From Mycobacterium sp. D16R12 (GTDB taxonomy: Bacteria > Actinomycetota > Actinomycetes > Mycobacteriales > Mycobacteriaceae): a stretch of 64,000 nt of DNA. Position 1 is the first letter of the stretch. Each line of letters begins with the position of its first letter. The translations under genes were made by a program, and so were the position numbers. A model generated the notes under the pieces. It was given only the letters and a program-made list of their open reading frames with translations, had not been told where the DNA came from and made no database searches. The stretch spans positions 85,647 through 149,646 of the forward strand of contig NZ_MAFC01000017.1 of assembly GCF_002013465.1 (NCBI RefSeq). The letters run 5' to 3'. Below, piece after piece: positions 44,885 to 53,779 of the stretch.

Positions 44885-45562
44885 CTATTCGTCCAAACCG
44901 TGTTCGATGGCGTACCGCGTCAGTTCCACCCGGTTGCCCAGTTGGAGCTTGCGCAGGGTGGACTGCACATGATTCTCGACGGTGCGGTGGCTCAGCGAGA
45001 GCCGCGTAGCAATCTGCTTGGCGCTCAACCCCTTGGCCACCAGCCGGAGTACCTCAGTTTCCCGTTCGGAGAGCCGGGGCGTGTCGTCGTTGTCCGTCGC
45101 CGGAGCACTGGACATACGCCGGAACTCCCCGAGCACCAGCCCGGCCAGACCCGGGGTGAACACCGCCTGTCCCTTGGCCGTTGCCTTCACCGCGTCGATG
45201 AGCTCGGCGGCGGACGCGCTCTTGACCAGGTACCCCGTGGCTCCGGCCTTCACTGCTTCCAGCACATCCTCGCGTTCGGCGGAGGCCGACAGCACCAAGA
45301 TATGGCTGCCCGGAGACACCGACAGCACCGCTGCCGTGGCTTGTGCACCATCGCCGTCCGTCAGCTGCATATCCATCAGCACCACATCGGGTTTCACCGT
45401 CGCGGCAATACGGCCGGACGAGGCAACCCCGTCGGCGGTGGCCACCACCCGCAGCCCCGCGGCCTGCAGGTCACGGGACACTCCATCGCGCCACATGGGA
45501 TGGTCATCGACCACCATCACCGAAATCTGTTCGTTGTCAAGGCTTTCCGAACGGTCCGTCAC
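44885..45562 (-). CDS. NarL/LuxR-type response regulator
   Basis: 225 residues from GTG 45562, which overlaps the kinase stop (GTGA). Receiver domain with the phospho-acceptor Asp64 (VVLMDMQLTDG), acidic pair VVDDHP, and Lys in YLVKSAS. The C-terminal LuxR HTH reads LSERETEVLRLVAKGLSAKQIATRLSLSHRTVENHVQSTLRKL in pieces. It acts with the kinase encoded upstream. Targets are unknown. Confidence 0.9.
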   Translation of the reverse strand: MTDRSESLDNEQISVMVVDDHPMWRDGVSRDLQAAGLRVVATADGVASSGRIAATVKPDVVLMDMQLTDGDGAQATAAVLSVSPGSHILVLSASAEREDVLEAVKAGATGYLVKSASAAELIDAVKATAKGQAVFTPGLAGLVLGEFRRMSSAPATDNDDTPRLSERETEVLRLVAKGLSAKQIATRLSLSHRTVENHVQSTLRKLQLGNRVELTRYAIEHGLDE

Positions 45563-46734
45563 ACGCCCACCTCCTGCGACTTGGGCACCGTGATCTCCCA
45601 TTCAGTGCCAGCACCCGGCGCTGTCTCCAGCAGGACGGCCCCGCCGAGGTCAGCCACCCGGCCCAGAATCGACCGGGACACCCCCATCCGCCCTTCACGC
45701 TCGGCCTGATCCAGCCTGCCGTCCGCGATGCCGCTGCCGTCATCGCGCACCGTCACGACCACCGAGTCCTCCAGATCTTCGATGAGCACGTACGCGTGCG
45801 CCTGCTGCCCGGCATGCAATGCCACGTTGGACAGTGCGCTGCGCACCACGGCGGCCAACTCGCTGGCCATGTGCTGACCGATGAGCACCGGTGAGCCCGG
45901 CGCGGATACCGAAACGGCGGTACTGGCCTGAGTGCGCAGCAGCGGGCGGAGGTCAACCAATTCGTCATCGGCGAGCATCGTCTGAGTCGCACCCGAAATC
46001 AGCTCCCGCAGCGCCACTTCCTGTTCGCCGGCGATGGCCGCCAGTTCGGCGGTCGGACCGCCGATCTCGGTCCCCCGCCGCTTGACGTATGACAACACCT
46101 GGAGCACTCCGTCATGCACTTGGCGCGCGAGCCGTTCACGTTCGATCGCCGCCGCGGCCGCACGTTCCGCGCGCCGCAGTTCATGGAAGGTGCGTTTCGC
46201 GGTGGTTGATGCGGCGCCTATCGCGAGCCCCACCACCACCAACGCCGGCATCGTGGCGTCGAGCCACAGCGCGCTCACGGGTAGCCCGCGCGCCGCGATA
46301 CTGATCGCGGCGAGAACGAACCCGGATATGACACCGGCGAGCTGTCCGCGCAACAGGCCCATGGAGACCACGGCGTTGGCCACCCACAGCGTGGTCGGCA
46401 GGGTCTGATGCCCGCTGTACCACTGCACATCGACGACCAGCCGCCCGGCGAACATCAGCGCGATCACGATCACCTGATCGCATAACACCAACTGCCAGCG
46501 GCGGAACCAGTTGCGTGACAGAGCAACTGCCGCGAATCCGGTCCATATCGCCATGCCGGCATACAACGCCCAGCTCAGCGCTTGCCGCTCGTAATTGGTG
46601 TAGGACGCCAGCTGTGAGGCCAGTAGCGCGTACCCAAAACTAGCGAATCGGAAGACCTGCGCAGCACGCCACAGCGACGCTGTCGGATCGTTGCCGCTCA
46701 CCCAGCGTGGGACTGTTCCGTTTCCGGATGCCAT
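45559..46734 (-). CDS. membrane sensor histidine kinase (NarX/DesK-like, MacS-type)
   Basis: 391 residues: five or six N-terminal membrane helices (about 27-175), HisKA_3 dimerisation helix with His207 (RLARQVHDGVLQVL), and a HATPase domain (RSALSNVALHAGQ as N box, VRDDGSGI as G1). The plan matches the actinobacterial MacS family. It is ten bases from the AI-2E-family gene upstream and coupled to the response regulator downstream, so the three form one minus-strand unit. Confidence 0.88.
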   Translation of the reverse strand: MASGNGTVPRWVSGNDPTASLWRAAQVFRFASFGYALLASQLASYTNYERQALSWALYAGMAIWTGFAAVALSRNWFRRWQLVLCDQVIVIALMFAGRLVVDVQWYSGHQTLPTTLWVANAVVSMGLLRGQLAGVISGFVLAAISIAARGLPVSALWLDATMPALVVVGLAIGAASTTAKRTFHELRRAERAAAAAIERERLARQVHDGVLQVLSYVKRRGTEIGGPTAELAAIAGEQEVALRELISGATQTMLADDELVDLRPLLRTQASTAVSVSAPGSPVLIGQHMASELAAVVRSALSNVALHAGQQAHAYVLIEDLEDSVVVTVRDDGSGIADGRLDQAEREGRMGVSRSILGRVADLGGAVLLETAPGAGTEWEITVPKSQEVGV

Positions 46735-46743
46735 GTGAATTCG

Positions 46744-47883
46744 TCAGTCCTTGGACGGAGCCGCGTCCAATTCCGGATCGAGGGTTTCCGCTTCCTCTTC
46801 TCCTTCAACCAGATACGGGTCGTGGGAATCCGCGGGTTCGATAAGAGCGCGGATTGCTGTATTGAGCACGGCGACCGTCGGTACCGCCAGGAGCGCGCCG
46901 ATGATCCCGCCGAGCACGCCGCCGGTCGCGATCGCCAGCACCACGGCCAGCGCGTGGATCTGGACCGCATGGCCCATGATGAGCGGTTGCAGCACATGGC
47001 CTTCCACCTGCATCACCACAATGACAATGACCAAGATCATTGCGGCGGTGAAGGCGCCCTTGGTGATGAGCGCGATAAACACCGCCACAAACCCGGAGAT
47101 CGCCGCACCGATGATGGGGATGAACGCTCCCAGGAACACCAGCGAGGCCAGCGGAAGCGCCAGCGGCACACTGAAAGCCGCGAGGCCTACGCCGATGCCG
47201 ATGGCGTCGACCAGTGCCACCGCGACGGTGGCACGCACGTAGCCGATCAGCGAACCGAAGCCCAGGACACCAGCACGACGCACGCGCGACCGCGCCGCCG
47301 TCGGGAAGATCCGGGTGACGAACTCCCAAATCTCCTTGCCGCCGTATAGAAAAAAGATGGTGGTGAACAAGGTCAGCACCATGCCGGTGATGATCTCGGT
47401 GACCGTGGTCGCCGTGGCCAGCGCGCCGCTGGTGACCCTGCCCTGGTTGTCCTTGATAGTGCTGACCAGTGCGTCGCCGGCCTTGCTGATCTGCTCCTCG
47501 CTGATGTGGAAGCGACTGTGAATTGCCCAGTTCTTGAGCGATTCGATGCTGTTGGTCAGTTGAGCCGACAGGTCCGGGAGGCCCTTGATGAACTGGTCCA
47601 CCACGAAGGTCAGGATCCCGCCCAGCGCTGCGCTACCGGCCAGCAGTACCACCACAACTGCCAGCGAGCGCGGAATCTTACGCCGCTGAAGGTAATTGAC
47701 GGTCGGAACCAGCAGTGCCGACGCCATCAAGGCGAGCAGTAGCGGGATGGTGATCGTCTTCAGATGCCAGAACAACCACAAGAAGGTGAGCCCGAAGACG
47801 AGCAGCACCAGCAGGCGCCAAGCCCACGCCGCCCCCTTGCGCACATACGGATGAACCGATTCGGCAGCGTCAGCATGCGTCAT
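46744..47883 (-). CDS. AI-2E family membrane protein, Rv0205-like
   Basis: 379 residues, seven or eight membrane helices, with the AI-2E/PerM-TqsA pattern: WRLLVLLVFGLTFLWLFWHL at the start, LPDLSAQLTNSIESLKNW in the periplasmic part, and SLIGYVRATVAVALVDAIGIGVGL plus LGAFIPIIGAAISGFVAVFIA. Transport substrate is not known for mycobacterial members. In M. tuberculosis its orthologue lies next to mmpL3; here it is about 14.6 kb away because of the inserted block. Acidic C-terminal tail. Confidence 0.87.
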   Translation of the reverse strand: MTHADAAESVHPYVRKGAAWAWRLLVLLVFGLTFLWLFWHLKTITIPLLLALMASALLVPTVNYLQRRKIPRSLAVVVVLLAGSAALGGILTFVVDQFIKGLPDLSAQLTNSIESLKNWAIHSRFHISEEQISKAGDALVSTIKDNQGRVTSGALATATTVTEIITGMVLTLFTTIFFLYGGKEIWEFVTRIFPTAARSRVRRAGVLGFGSLIGYVRATVAVALVDAIGIGVGLAAFSVPLALPLASLVFLGAFIPIIGAAISGFVAVFIALITKGAFTAAMILVIVIVVMQVEGHVLQPLIMGHAVQIHALAVVLAIATGGVLGGIIGALLAVPTVAVLNTAIRALIEPADSHDPYLVEGEEEAETLDPELDAAPSKD

Positions 47884-47938
47884 GGGCTGAGCCTAACGGC
47901 GATGAGCCGCTTGCGCGAAGAGCTTCGCAATCAGTCAG

Positions 47939-48817
47939 CTATCCCTTCGGCGCGGGCTCGGCCAGCACCTCGGTCAGCCACTTCACGACAACCTCTGGCT
48001 GCTCATCGACGATGAAGTGACCGCAGTTGGGCACCTCCGTGATGTTCAGGTCGTCGGCGTGGTCCGTGAAGCCATCCAGCAGCGACGGATGTACCGCCAC
48101 ATCGTCGAGCCCGAACAGCACCCGTACCGGCATCGCGAGTTTCTGATCGTCATAGGGGCCGCGCGCGAGCTTGGCGAATTCCTTGCCGACCATCGATCGG
48201 TAGATCTTGGATCCCGCCACCCGGCGGTCGCGATCACGGAAACAGCCGCGGAAGAAGTCGACCGACTCCTTGGGCATTCCACTGCGGCGGATGAACCACC
48301 ACAGGGTGGGCGAGAGGTGCGATAGCGGCCCGACAACCGGGGCTCCCACCACGAGCTGGTAGGCCAACTTGTGGGCGTGCCTGGCGACGCGGCCCGGCTC
48401 CTGCCATACCGGCGGGATGTTGAGGATGGCCAGCCGCCGGACCCGCGAGGGCGCCTTCAGGGCCACCAGCTGTGCAGTCCAGCCGCCCCAGTCGTGTCCG
48501 ACCAGGTCGAAGGATTCGAGCCCCAGTGCGTCGGCCGCGGCCAGTACATCGGAGGCGAACTGCTCCTTCTCATAGCCCGTCGCAGCGACCTCACTCCAGC
48601 CCGCCCCGCGCAGATCCATGGCGTGCACCCGGTATCCGGCGTCGGCCAGGGCGGGAATGACCTTGTGCCACATCCACCAGTTCTCGGGCCAGCCGTGCAA
48701 GAGCACCACGGGGCGTCCATCCTGCGGTCCGGCAACGGCGACGTGAATCTTCACGTCTCCAGCCTGTACGTACTGGTGGTCCACTCCTTCGAGGACCGGC
48801 ATGCTGCGCTGCGTCAT
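47939..48817 (-). CDS. alpha/beta hydrolase, epoxide-hydrolase-like
   Basis: 292 residues from ATG 48817 (MTQRSMPVLEG); the frame is open to 48901, but that extension is unlikely. Oxyanion motif HGWP at 41-44; nucleophile Asp109 in GHDWGG, which points to epoxide hydrolases or haloalkane dehalogenases rather than Ser esterases; acid Asp in FGLDDVAV; catalytic His in NCGHF near the C terminus. The cap region has LWWFIRRSGMP. It is likely a soluble xenobiotic or lipid-epoxide hydrolase; substrate unknown. Divergent from the cyclase. Confidence 0.85.
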   Translation of the reverse strand: MTQRSMPVLEGVDHQYVQAGDVKIHVAVAGPQDGRPVVLLHGWPENWWMWHKVIPALADAGYRVHAMDLRGAGWSEVAATGYEKEQFASDVLAAADALGLESFDLVGHDWGGWTAQLVALKAPSRVRRLAILNIPPVWQEPGRVARHAHKLAYQLVVGAPVVGPLSHLSPTLWWFIRRSGMPKESVDFFRGCFRDRDRRVAGSKIYRSMVGKEFAKLARGPYDDQKLAMPVRVLFGLDDVAVHPSLLDGFTDHADDLNITEVPNCGHFIVDEQPEVVVKWLTEVLAEPAPKG

Positions 48818-48959
48818 GGACCGAACCCTACCGCGCAGTAGGTTCCGTGGCACGAGCGCAGCGTCCACATACGCATCCGCAATACCTGCAAGAACTGGCA
48901 TGCTTCGTCAGAGCAGACAAAGAAGAGTACAAGTGAAGTAGACCGATCGGAATACCTAG

Positions 48960-50482
48960 GTGATGGAACGGCTGCGCGAATGGTTTCGGGCCATGCATGT
49001 GCTGGGCCCCCGGTGGACCGTGTTCGTGGCCTCGATGGTCGGCATCAACTCCGCCACCCTGCTGCTGCTGTTCTACTTCCTGCGCCACTGGATGCCCTTT
49101 AAACAGCCACCCCATGACTGGGTCTTTGAGAACGGCCCACCCTTGTTCTGGGCGCTCTTCGGCCTCATGGTGGTCACGAGCGTCGGCTGGGCCCTACACA
49201 TGGAGCATCGCCTCGCCCGCTGGTACTGCCGGGGTGGACCACCAACAGCCCTGGAACTACGCACCGCACTGACCGCCCCGCTGCAGCAGTCACTGGTCCA
49301 TCTCGGCGGGTGGGCCATCGGTGCGGCCGTCTTCATCGCCATCGGCGCCGCCCACGACTCGAAATGGACCTTGGCCACCATCATCGGCTGTCTACAATCC
49401 GCGACGGGCAGCTTCGGACTGACCTATCTGCTCGGCGAACGCATCCTGCGGCCGATCGCCGCAAAGGCATTGAGCGCCAGCGAGTTCCACGGCCGGTTCG
49501 CACCCTCGGTGTTCGTGCGGGTCCGGCTCAGCTGGTGGATCGGCACCCTGGCGCCGGCGATCGGGATCATCGCCCTCTGCGGCATGGCCCTCTGGAAGCC
49601 AGATGATTTGACCTCGACTCGCGGGCTTGCCCTCACCGTGCTCCTCATTGTCTCGACCACCCTGGTCGCCAGCTATGGGCTCGCCTTGCTCACCGCCGGG
49701 CAGCTGGCCGACCCGGTGCGCCAGCTGCGCTCCGCCATCACCGACGTGGCGCAGGGCAACTTCGACGCACGTGTCGATGTCTACGACGGCAGCGAGCTAG
49801 GTGTTCTGCAGGCCGGGTTCAACCGGATGATGCAGGTGGGCGAGGAGCGCCGTCAGCTGCGCGAACTGTTCGGTAAACACGTGGGCGCCGACGTGGCCAG
49901 CCAGGCACTGCAGCTGGGGACCAATCTTGGCGGCGAAAATCGTTATGTCGCAGTCTTCTTCGTCGACATGATCGGATCCACCTCGATGGCCGCCGATCGC
50001 GCCCCGAGGAAGTGCTCACGATTCTCAACGACTTCTTTCGCATCGTGGTGGAGGTCGTCGACAGCCGCGGAGGCTTCGTCAACAAATTCGTCGGAGACGA
50101 GGCGCTCTCTGTCTTCGGCGCGCCGCTGCATCGCCCGGATGCCACCACGGCGTGTCTGGCCGCCGCACGCGAGTTACGCGACCGGCTCACGGAGGATTTC
50201 CCGCATCCGTTCGAGTTCGCGATCGGGGTCTCTGCCGGGCTCGCCGTCGCCGGGAACGTGGGTGCACCCGAACGCTATGAATACTCCGTGATCGGCGACC
50301 CGGTGAACGAGGCATCGCGACTTACCGAGCTGGCAAAACACCGTCCCAGCCGGCTGCTCGCATCCACCAATGCCCTGTATTTCGCCGATCCCGATGAACA
50401 AAAACACTGGGATCACGGCGACTCTGTGCTGCTCCGGGGCCGCACCAGGGCGACACACCTAGCGTGGCCTGCGGGAACCTGA
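48960..50482 (+). pseudogene. membrane class III adenylate cyclase, interrupted by a frameshift
   Basis: The combined frame would give about 507 residues: six membrane helices, a HAMP linker (ADPVRQLRSAITDVAQGNFDARV in pieces, about 255-305) and a class III cyclase domain, the plan of Rv1318c-Rv1320c/Rv3645. The first frame runs 48960-50291 and carries the first metal Asp336 (FFVDMIGS). After ADRAP it turns to nonsense. The expected continuation EEVLTILNDFF is in another frame, ending 50482, with NKFVGDEALSVFG (Lys and second Asp) and GDPVNEASRL. One base is missing from the C-run at 50002-50005 (GCCCCGAG would need five C). This is either a real inactivating deletion or a sequencing error in the homopolymer. 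Confidence 0.85.
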
Positions 50483-50509
50483 AAGAAGTGGCCTGCCCGC
50501 GCCGTTACT

Positions 50510-51718
50510 GTGGTGCCCGTGCCCGATGACTGTGACCGTACCGCCGGCGGCGATATGCCGCCCGAGCGAAACGGCCCGGACTCGTGCCCCGACGACCCCG
50601 AGGCAGACACCGCGCCCCAACCCGTCATCAAGCAGCGGGGAAAGTACTGGTGGTTGCGGTGGGCGATTTTCGTCGTTTTCGCGATCGTGCTGGCCGTGGA
50701 AATCCGGTACATCTCGCCGCAGCTGGCAGCGGCCTGGCGCAGCCTGAAGACCGCCAATCCCTGGTGGGTGCTGGCCGCGGCCTTGGCAGCGATGGCCTCG
50801 ATGCACAGCTTCGCGCAGATCCAGCGGACGCTGCTGCGTTCTGCGGGCGTGAAGATACGTCAGTGGCGCTCTGAGGCCGCGTTCTACGCGGGCAACGCGT
50901 TGAGCACCACTTTGCCCGGCGGCCCGGTGCTCTCGGCCACCTTTATCTATCGACAGCAGCGGCTATGGGGTGCCACCCCGGTGGTCGCGTCCTGGCAGTT
51001 GGTGATGTCCGGAGTACTGCAGGCGGTGGGGTTGGCGATCCTCGGCCTCGGCGGGGCATTTCTCTTGGGCGCCAAGACCAACCCGTTCTCGCTGATCTTC
51101 AGCATCGGCGGATTGCTTGCCATCCTGGTCCTGGCGCAGGCGGTGGCATCCCGGCCGGAGATGCTCGACGGCATCGGCGTACGGGTCCTGCGCTGGGTCA
51201 ACGATCTGCGTGGCAAGCCTCCGATGATGGGGGTCGCCCGCTGGCGCGAGATCCTCAAACAGATGGAAGCGGTGACGCTGACCCGCCGTGCTCTCGGCGA
51301 GGCCTTCGGCTGGTCGCTGTTCAACTGGATCGCCGATGTGGCCTGCCTGGCCTTCGCGGCCTATGCCGTGGGGAGTCGGCCCTCCCTGGTCGGCGTCATG
51401 GTCGCCTACGCCGCGGCTCGTGCCGCCGGCTCACTTCCACTGATGCCCGGTGGACTACTCGTGGTCGAGGCCTTCCTGGTCCCCGGCCTCGTGTCCTCGG
51501 GGATGACGCTGCCCGACGCGATCTCCGCGATGCTCATCTACCGCGTCGTGAGCTGGATCTTCATCTCGTCGATCGGCTGGGTCATCTTCTTCTTCCTCTT
51601 CCGCGACGAGAGCCAGATCGACCCCGACGCCACCCCGAACCTCGCCAAGGAGCCCGAACCCGGCGCCAACGCCCGGTCCGACGGTCCGCCAAAAAATTCT
51701 TCCGATCCCCCGAAATAA
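50510..51718 (+). CDS. UPF0104/LPG-synthase-like membrane protein, Rv0204c-like
   Basis: 402 residues. After a polar N-terminus (about 1-50), about eight membrane helices follow with the flippase-like LPG_synthase_TM pattern: NPWWVLAAALAAMASMHSF, GNALSTTLPGGPVLSATFIYRQQRLWG (family signature region), SLPLMPGGLLVVEAFLVPGL. The tail is polar. No synthase domain is present. Relatives act as lipid or polyprenyl-linked flippases in other bacteria; the role here is unknown. Synteny matches Rv0204c. Several GTG starts are possible (50510, 50513, 50519). Confidence 0.85.
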   Translation: MVPVPDDCDRTAGGDMPPERNGPDSCPDDPEADTAPQPVIKQRGKYWWLRWAIFVVFAIVLAVEIRYISPQLAAAWRSLKTANPWWVLAAALAAMASMHSFAQIQRTLLRSAGVKIRQWRSEAAFYAGNALSTTLPGGPVLSATFIYRQQRLWGATPVVASWQLVMSGVLQAVGLAILGLGGAFLLGAKTNPFSLIFSIGGLLAILVLAQAVASRPEMLDGIGVRVLRWVNDLRGKPPMMGVARWREILKQMEAVTLTRRALGEAFGWSLFNWIADVACLAFAAYAVGSRPSLVGVMVAYAAARAAGSLPLMPGGLLVVEAFLVPGLVSSGMTLPDAISAMLIYRVVSWIFISSIGWVIFFFLFRDESQIDPDATPNLAKEPEPGANARSDGPPKNSSDPPK

Positions 51719-51774
51719 AGCGGACCATAGTCCGGTTGGCATGAATGTCTCACCCCCAACTTTGAGGAGCATTC

Positions 51775-52314
51775 ATGACCACCACCGCCCCCGTTCTCGC
51801 CGCCGGAACCTGGACCATTGACGCGGTTCACTCGGATATCACCTTCTCGGTACGCCATCTGGGCGTATCGAAGGTTCGCGGCTCGTTTACCGACTTCAGC
51901 GGTGAAATCGCCGTGGCCGAAGACGGCACGCCCTCAGTTTCGGCCACGATCGACGTGGCCTCGGTCAACACCCGCAACGACCAGCGCGACGGCCACCTGC
52001 GCTCGGCCGACTTCTTCGACACCGAGAACCACCCCACGGCCACCTACCGCTCTACCTCGGTCCGCGCTGACGGTGACGACTACATCGTCGACGGCGAACT
52101 GACCCTGCACGGCGTCACCCAGCCGGTCTCGCTCAACCTCTCCCTGGACGGCGTCGGTCCCGGAGCACAGGGCGGCGCGGTCGCCGGCTTCGAGGCCACC
52201 GCCGAGATCAACCGCGGCGACTTCGGCGTCACCGGCGGTGCCGGACTGGTCGGCGAGAAGGTCACGCTGACCTTCAACATCGAGGCCGGTCACCCGGAGG
52301 CACCCTCCAACTGA
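51775..52314 (+). CDS. YceI family protein
   Basis: 179 residues of lipocalin-like beta-barrel: WTIDAVHSDITFSVRHLGVSKVRGSF at the start, DQRDGHLRSADFFDTENHP in the middle, and LTLHGVTQPVSL and INRGDFGV late, all YceI hallmarks. Family members bind isoprenoid chains. No signal peptide, so cytosolic here. GAGGAG lies seven bases before the ATG, so expression is likely good. Confidence 0.92.
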   Translation: MTTTAPVLAAGTWTIDAVHSDITFSVRHLGVSKVRGSFTDFSGEIAVAEDGTPSVSATIDVASVNTRNDQRDGHLRSADFFDTENHPTATYRSTSVRADGDDYIVDGELTLHGVTQPVSLNLSLDGVGPGAQGGAVAGFEATAEINRGDFGVTGGAGLVGEKVTLTFNIEAGHPEAPSN

Positions 52315-52344
52315 TCGTCGGGCGGCACCCGCTACGGTCGGGGA

Positions 52345-52746
52345 ATGCCCAGCGTGCAACAGAATTCGTCACCCCAAACGCCGGTGACATCCGTACTGCT
52401 TTCACTCGTACTGGATGTCATCGGCGTCTTGGTCTTCTGCACCATCGGCCGCCGCAGCCATGCCGAAGGCATCACGCTGGCCGGTGTGTGGGACACGGCA
52501 TGGCCGTTCTTGTCCGGAGCCGGTATCGGCTGGCTGCTGAGCCGGGGATGGACGCGCCCGACGTCGGTGACCCGTACCGGGATCGCGGTGTGGGTCTGCA
52601 CTGTGCTGTTCGGGATGATCCTGCGCCGGCTGAGCAACCAGGGCGTGGCGTTCAGCTTTGTCATCGTGGCATCGGTGGTGACCGCGTTGTTCCTGCTCGG
52701 GTGGCGGGGCATCGCGACCCGGCTGATCAAAGCGTCCGACAGCTAG
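52345..52746 (+). CDS. DUF3054 membrane protein
   Basis: 133 residues, four membrane helices (LLSLVLDVIGVLVFCTIGR; WPFLSGAGIGWLLS; IAVWVCTVLFGMIL; FVIVASVVTALFLLGW) and the conserved IGRRSHAEG after helix 1, the DUF3054 signature. Function unknown. It lies 30 bases downstream of the YceI gene. Confidence 0.85.
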   Translation: MPSVQQNSSPQTPVTSVLLSLVLDVIGVLVFCTIGRRSHAEGITLAGVWDTAWPFLSGAGIGWLLSRGWTRPTSVTRTGIAVWVCTVLFGMILRRLSNQGVAFSFVIVASVVTALFLLGWRGIATRLIKASDS

Positions 52747-52823
52747 TCAAGAAGCAGCGAGCCGCCGTCAGGATCCCGTCAACGCGCTTGGATACCCGCC
52801 CAGTGTCCGCGCAAGCTGGCTGC

Positions 52824-52949
52824 ATGGAAGGTTTCGCCGCCGTGCTGGTGCCCCTGGCCGGTTATGCCGCGGTACTGCTCTCTGTGCGGTACCTCAATCG
52901 TCACGACGATGTCGCCCCTGCCGCGGGCCCGGAAGCCTTGACCCGCTAG
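52824..52949 (+). CDS. possible 41-residue single-helix membrane peptide
   Basis: ATG at 52824 encodes 41 residues: a hydrophobic helix (FAAVLVPLAGYAAVLLSVRYL) and a polar tail ending EALTR. It sits 77 bases after the DUF3054 gene and right before a strong hairpin. The amino-acid layout is typical of small membrane peptides, but no good ribosome-binding site is seen, so it may not be translated. Confidence 0.45.
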   Translation: MEGFAAVLVPLAGYAAVLLSVRYLNRHDDVAPAAGPEALTR

Positions 52950-52962
52950 TCCCCAAACGCCA

Positions 52963-53014
52963 AGTGCGAGCCTGGCGCGGATATCTCAAGGGATATCCGC
53001 GCCAGGCTCGCACT
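52963..53014. terminator. perfect 23-bp hairpin between convergent genes
   Basis: Stem 52963-52985 with 52992-53014 and a 6-base loop; arms begin AGTGCGAGCCTGG. It lies between the plus-strand small frame (stop 52949) and the hemophore gene (stop 53033) and probably ends transcription from both sides. Shares its outer 11 bases with the hairpin at 17871-17928. Confidence 0.75.
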
Positions 53015-53032
53015 CGAATTACGTATCTACCC

Positions 53033-53779
53033 TTAGACGCGCGGGCCGGGCGCCGGGCCCGTGCCCACCGGGCCGGCCGGAGCCGGAGCGGTGACGGCGG
53101 GGGCTGGGCCGGGGACCGGTCCGGGTCCCTGCGGGAAGCTGGCAGCCGGCGCCTGATTCTGGATGGCGGACTGCACTGCCGGGTTCTGCACGAGGGCCTG
53201 GGCGGCCGGGTTCTGCGCCACCTGCTGGGCGGCCGGATTCTGCGACAGCGCGGTCAGCAGTGCCGGATTCACACCCATCGCCGCGGGGTTCAATCCGCCA
53301 CCGTTGACAACCTGTGCCAGATCCAGCGGCAGACCGCACTTGGTGCGCAGGTCATTGAGCGGTGCGGCAATGCCACCGAGTGAACCGGCCACATCGGGCC
53401 GCGACACCAGGTAACTCTGCGTCTTGGCGGCGATCTGGTCCTGCGGGGCCGCCTTGATCTCGGTGAAGGCCGCATCGACGTCCGGATGCTGCTCCAGGTA
53501 ACCCGCGGCGTTCTGCACCACGTTGCCGACGGTCTTGGTCATCTTGCTGGCCTGGCATCCGTCCGGCGTGGGTGTGGCCGGATTCACTGTCGCCGCGGCG
53601 GGTGCGGCGGCGTTCGGGGCGGGTGCCGGCGCGGCGGGAGCCGCTGGAGCCGGAGCGGGAGTCGGGGGGACTGGTTCGGCCGCGGCAATCGGTGCCAGGG
53701 CGCTCATCGCGAGCCCGCCAGCGAGAACACCTGCGCTCAGCAAGCCGTAGGCCGTGCGCCGCGAGGTTGTGGCTGACAT
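53033..53779 (-). CDS. secreted hemophore-like protein, Rv0203-like
   Basis: 248 residues from ATG 53779, with AGGAGG at a good distance. Signal peptide (RRTAYGLLSAGVLAGGLAMSALAPIAAA), Pro/Ala-rich linker, then the hemophore domain (about 70-160) with two Cys (DGCQASKM and RTKCGLPL) and PDVDAAFTEIK...SRPDVAGSLGG. The C-terminal part has repeated NPA units (QNPAAQQVAQNPAAQ) and a Pro-rich tail, longer than in Rv0203. Rv0203 carries heme and is encoded next to mmpL11, as here. Exported heme-binding function is inferred from the family and synteny. Confidence 0.85.
   Translation of the reverse strand: MSATTSRRTAYGLLSAGVLAGGLAMSALAPIAAAEPVPPTPAPAPAAPAAPAPAPNAAAPAAATVNPATPTPDGCQASKMTKTVGNVVQNAAGYLEQHPDVDAAFTEIKAAPQDQIAAKTQSYLVSRPDVAGSLGGIAAPLNDLRTKCGLPLDLAQVVNGGGLNPAAMGVNPALLTALSQNPAAQQVAQNPAAQALVQNPAVQSAIQNQAPAASFPQGPGPVPGPAPAVTAPAPAGPVGTGPAPGPRV

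Noticed and set aside
48936..48946. ACCGATCGG-like sequence upstream of the cyclase, resembling the core of the mce palindrome
   Set aside because: Only the 8-base core CCGATCGG matches, which is expected by chance in this composition.
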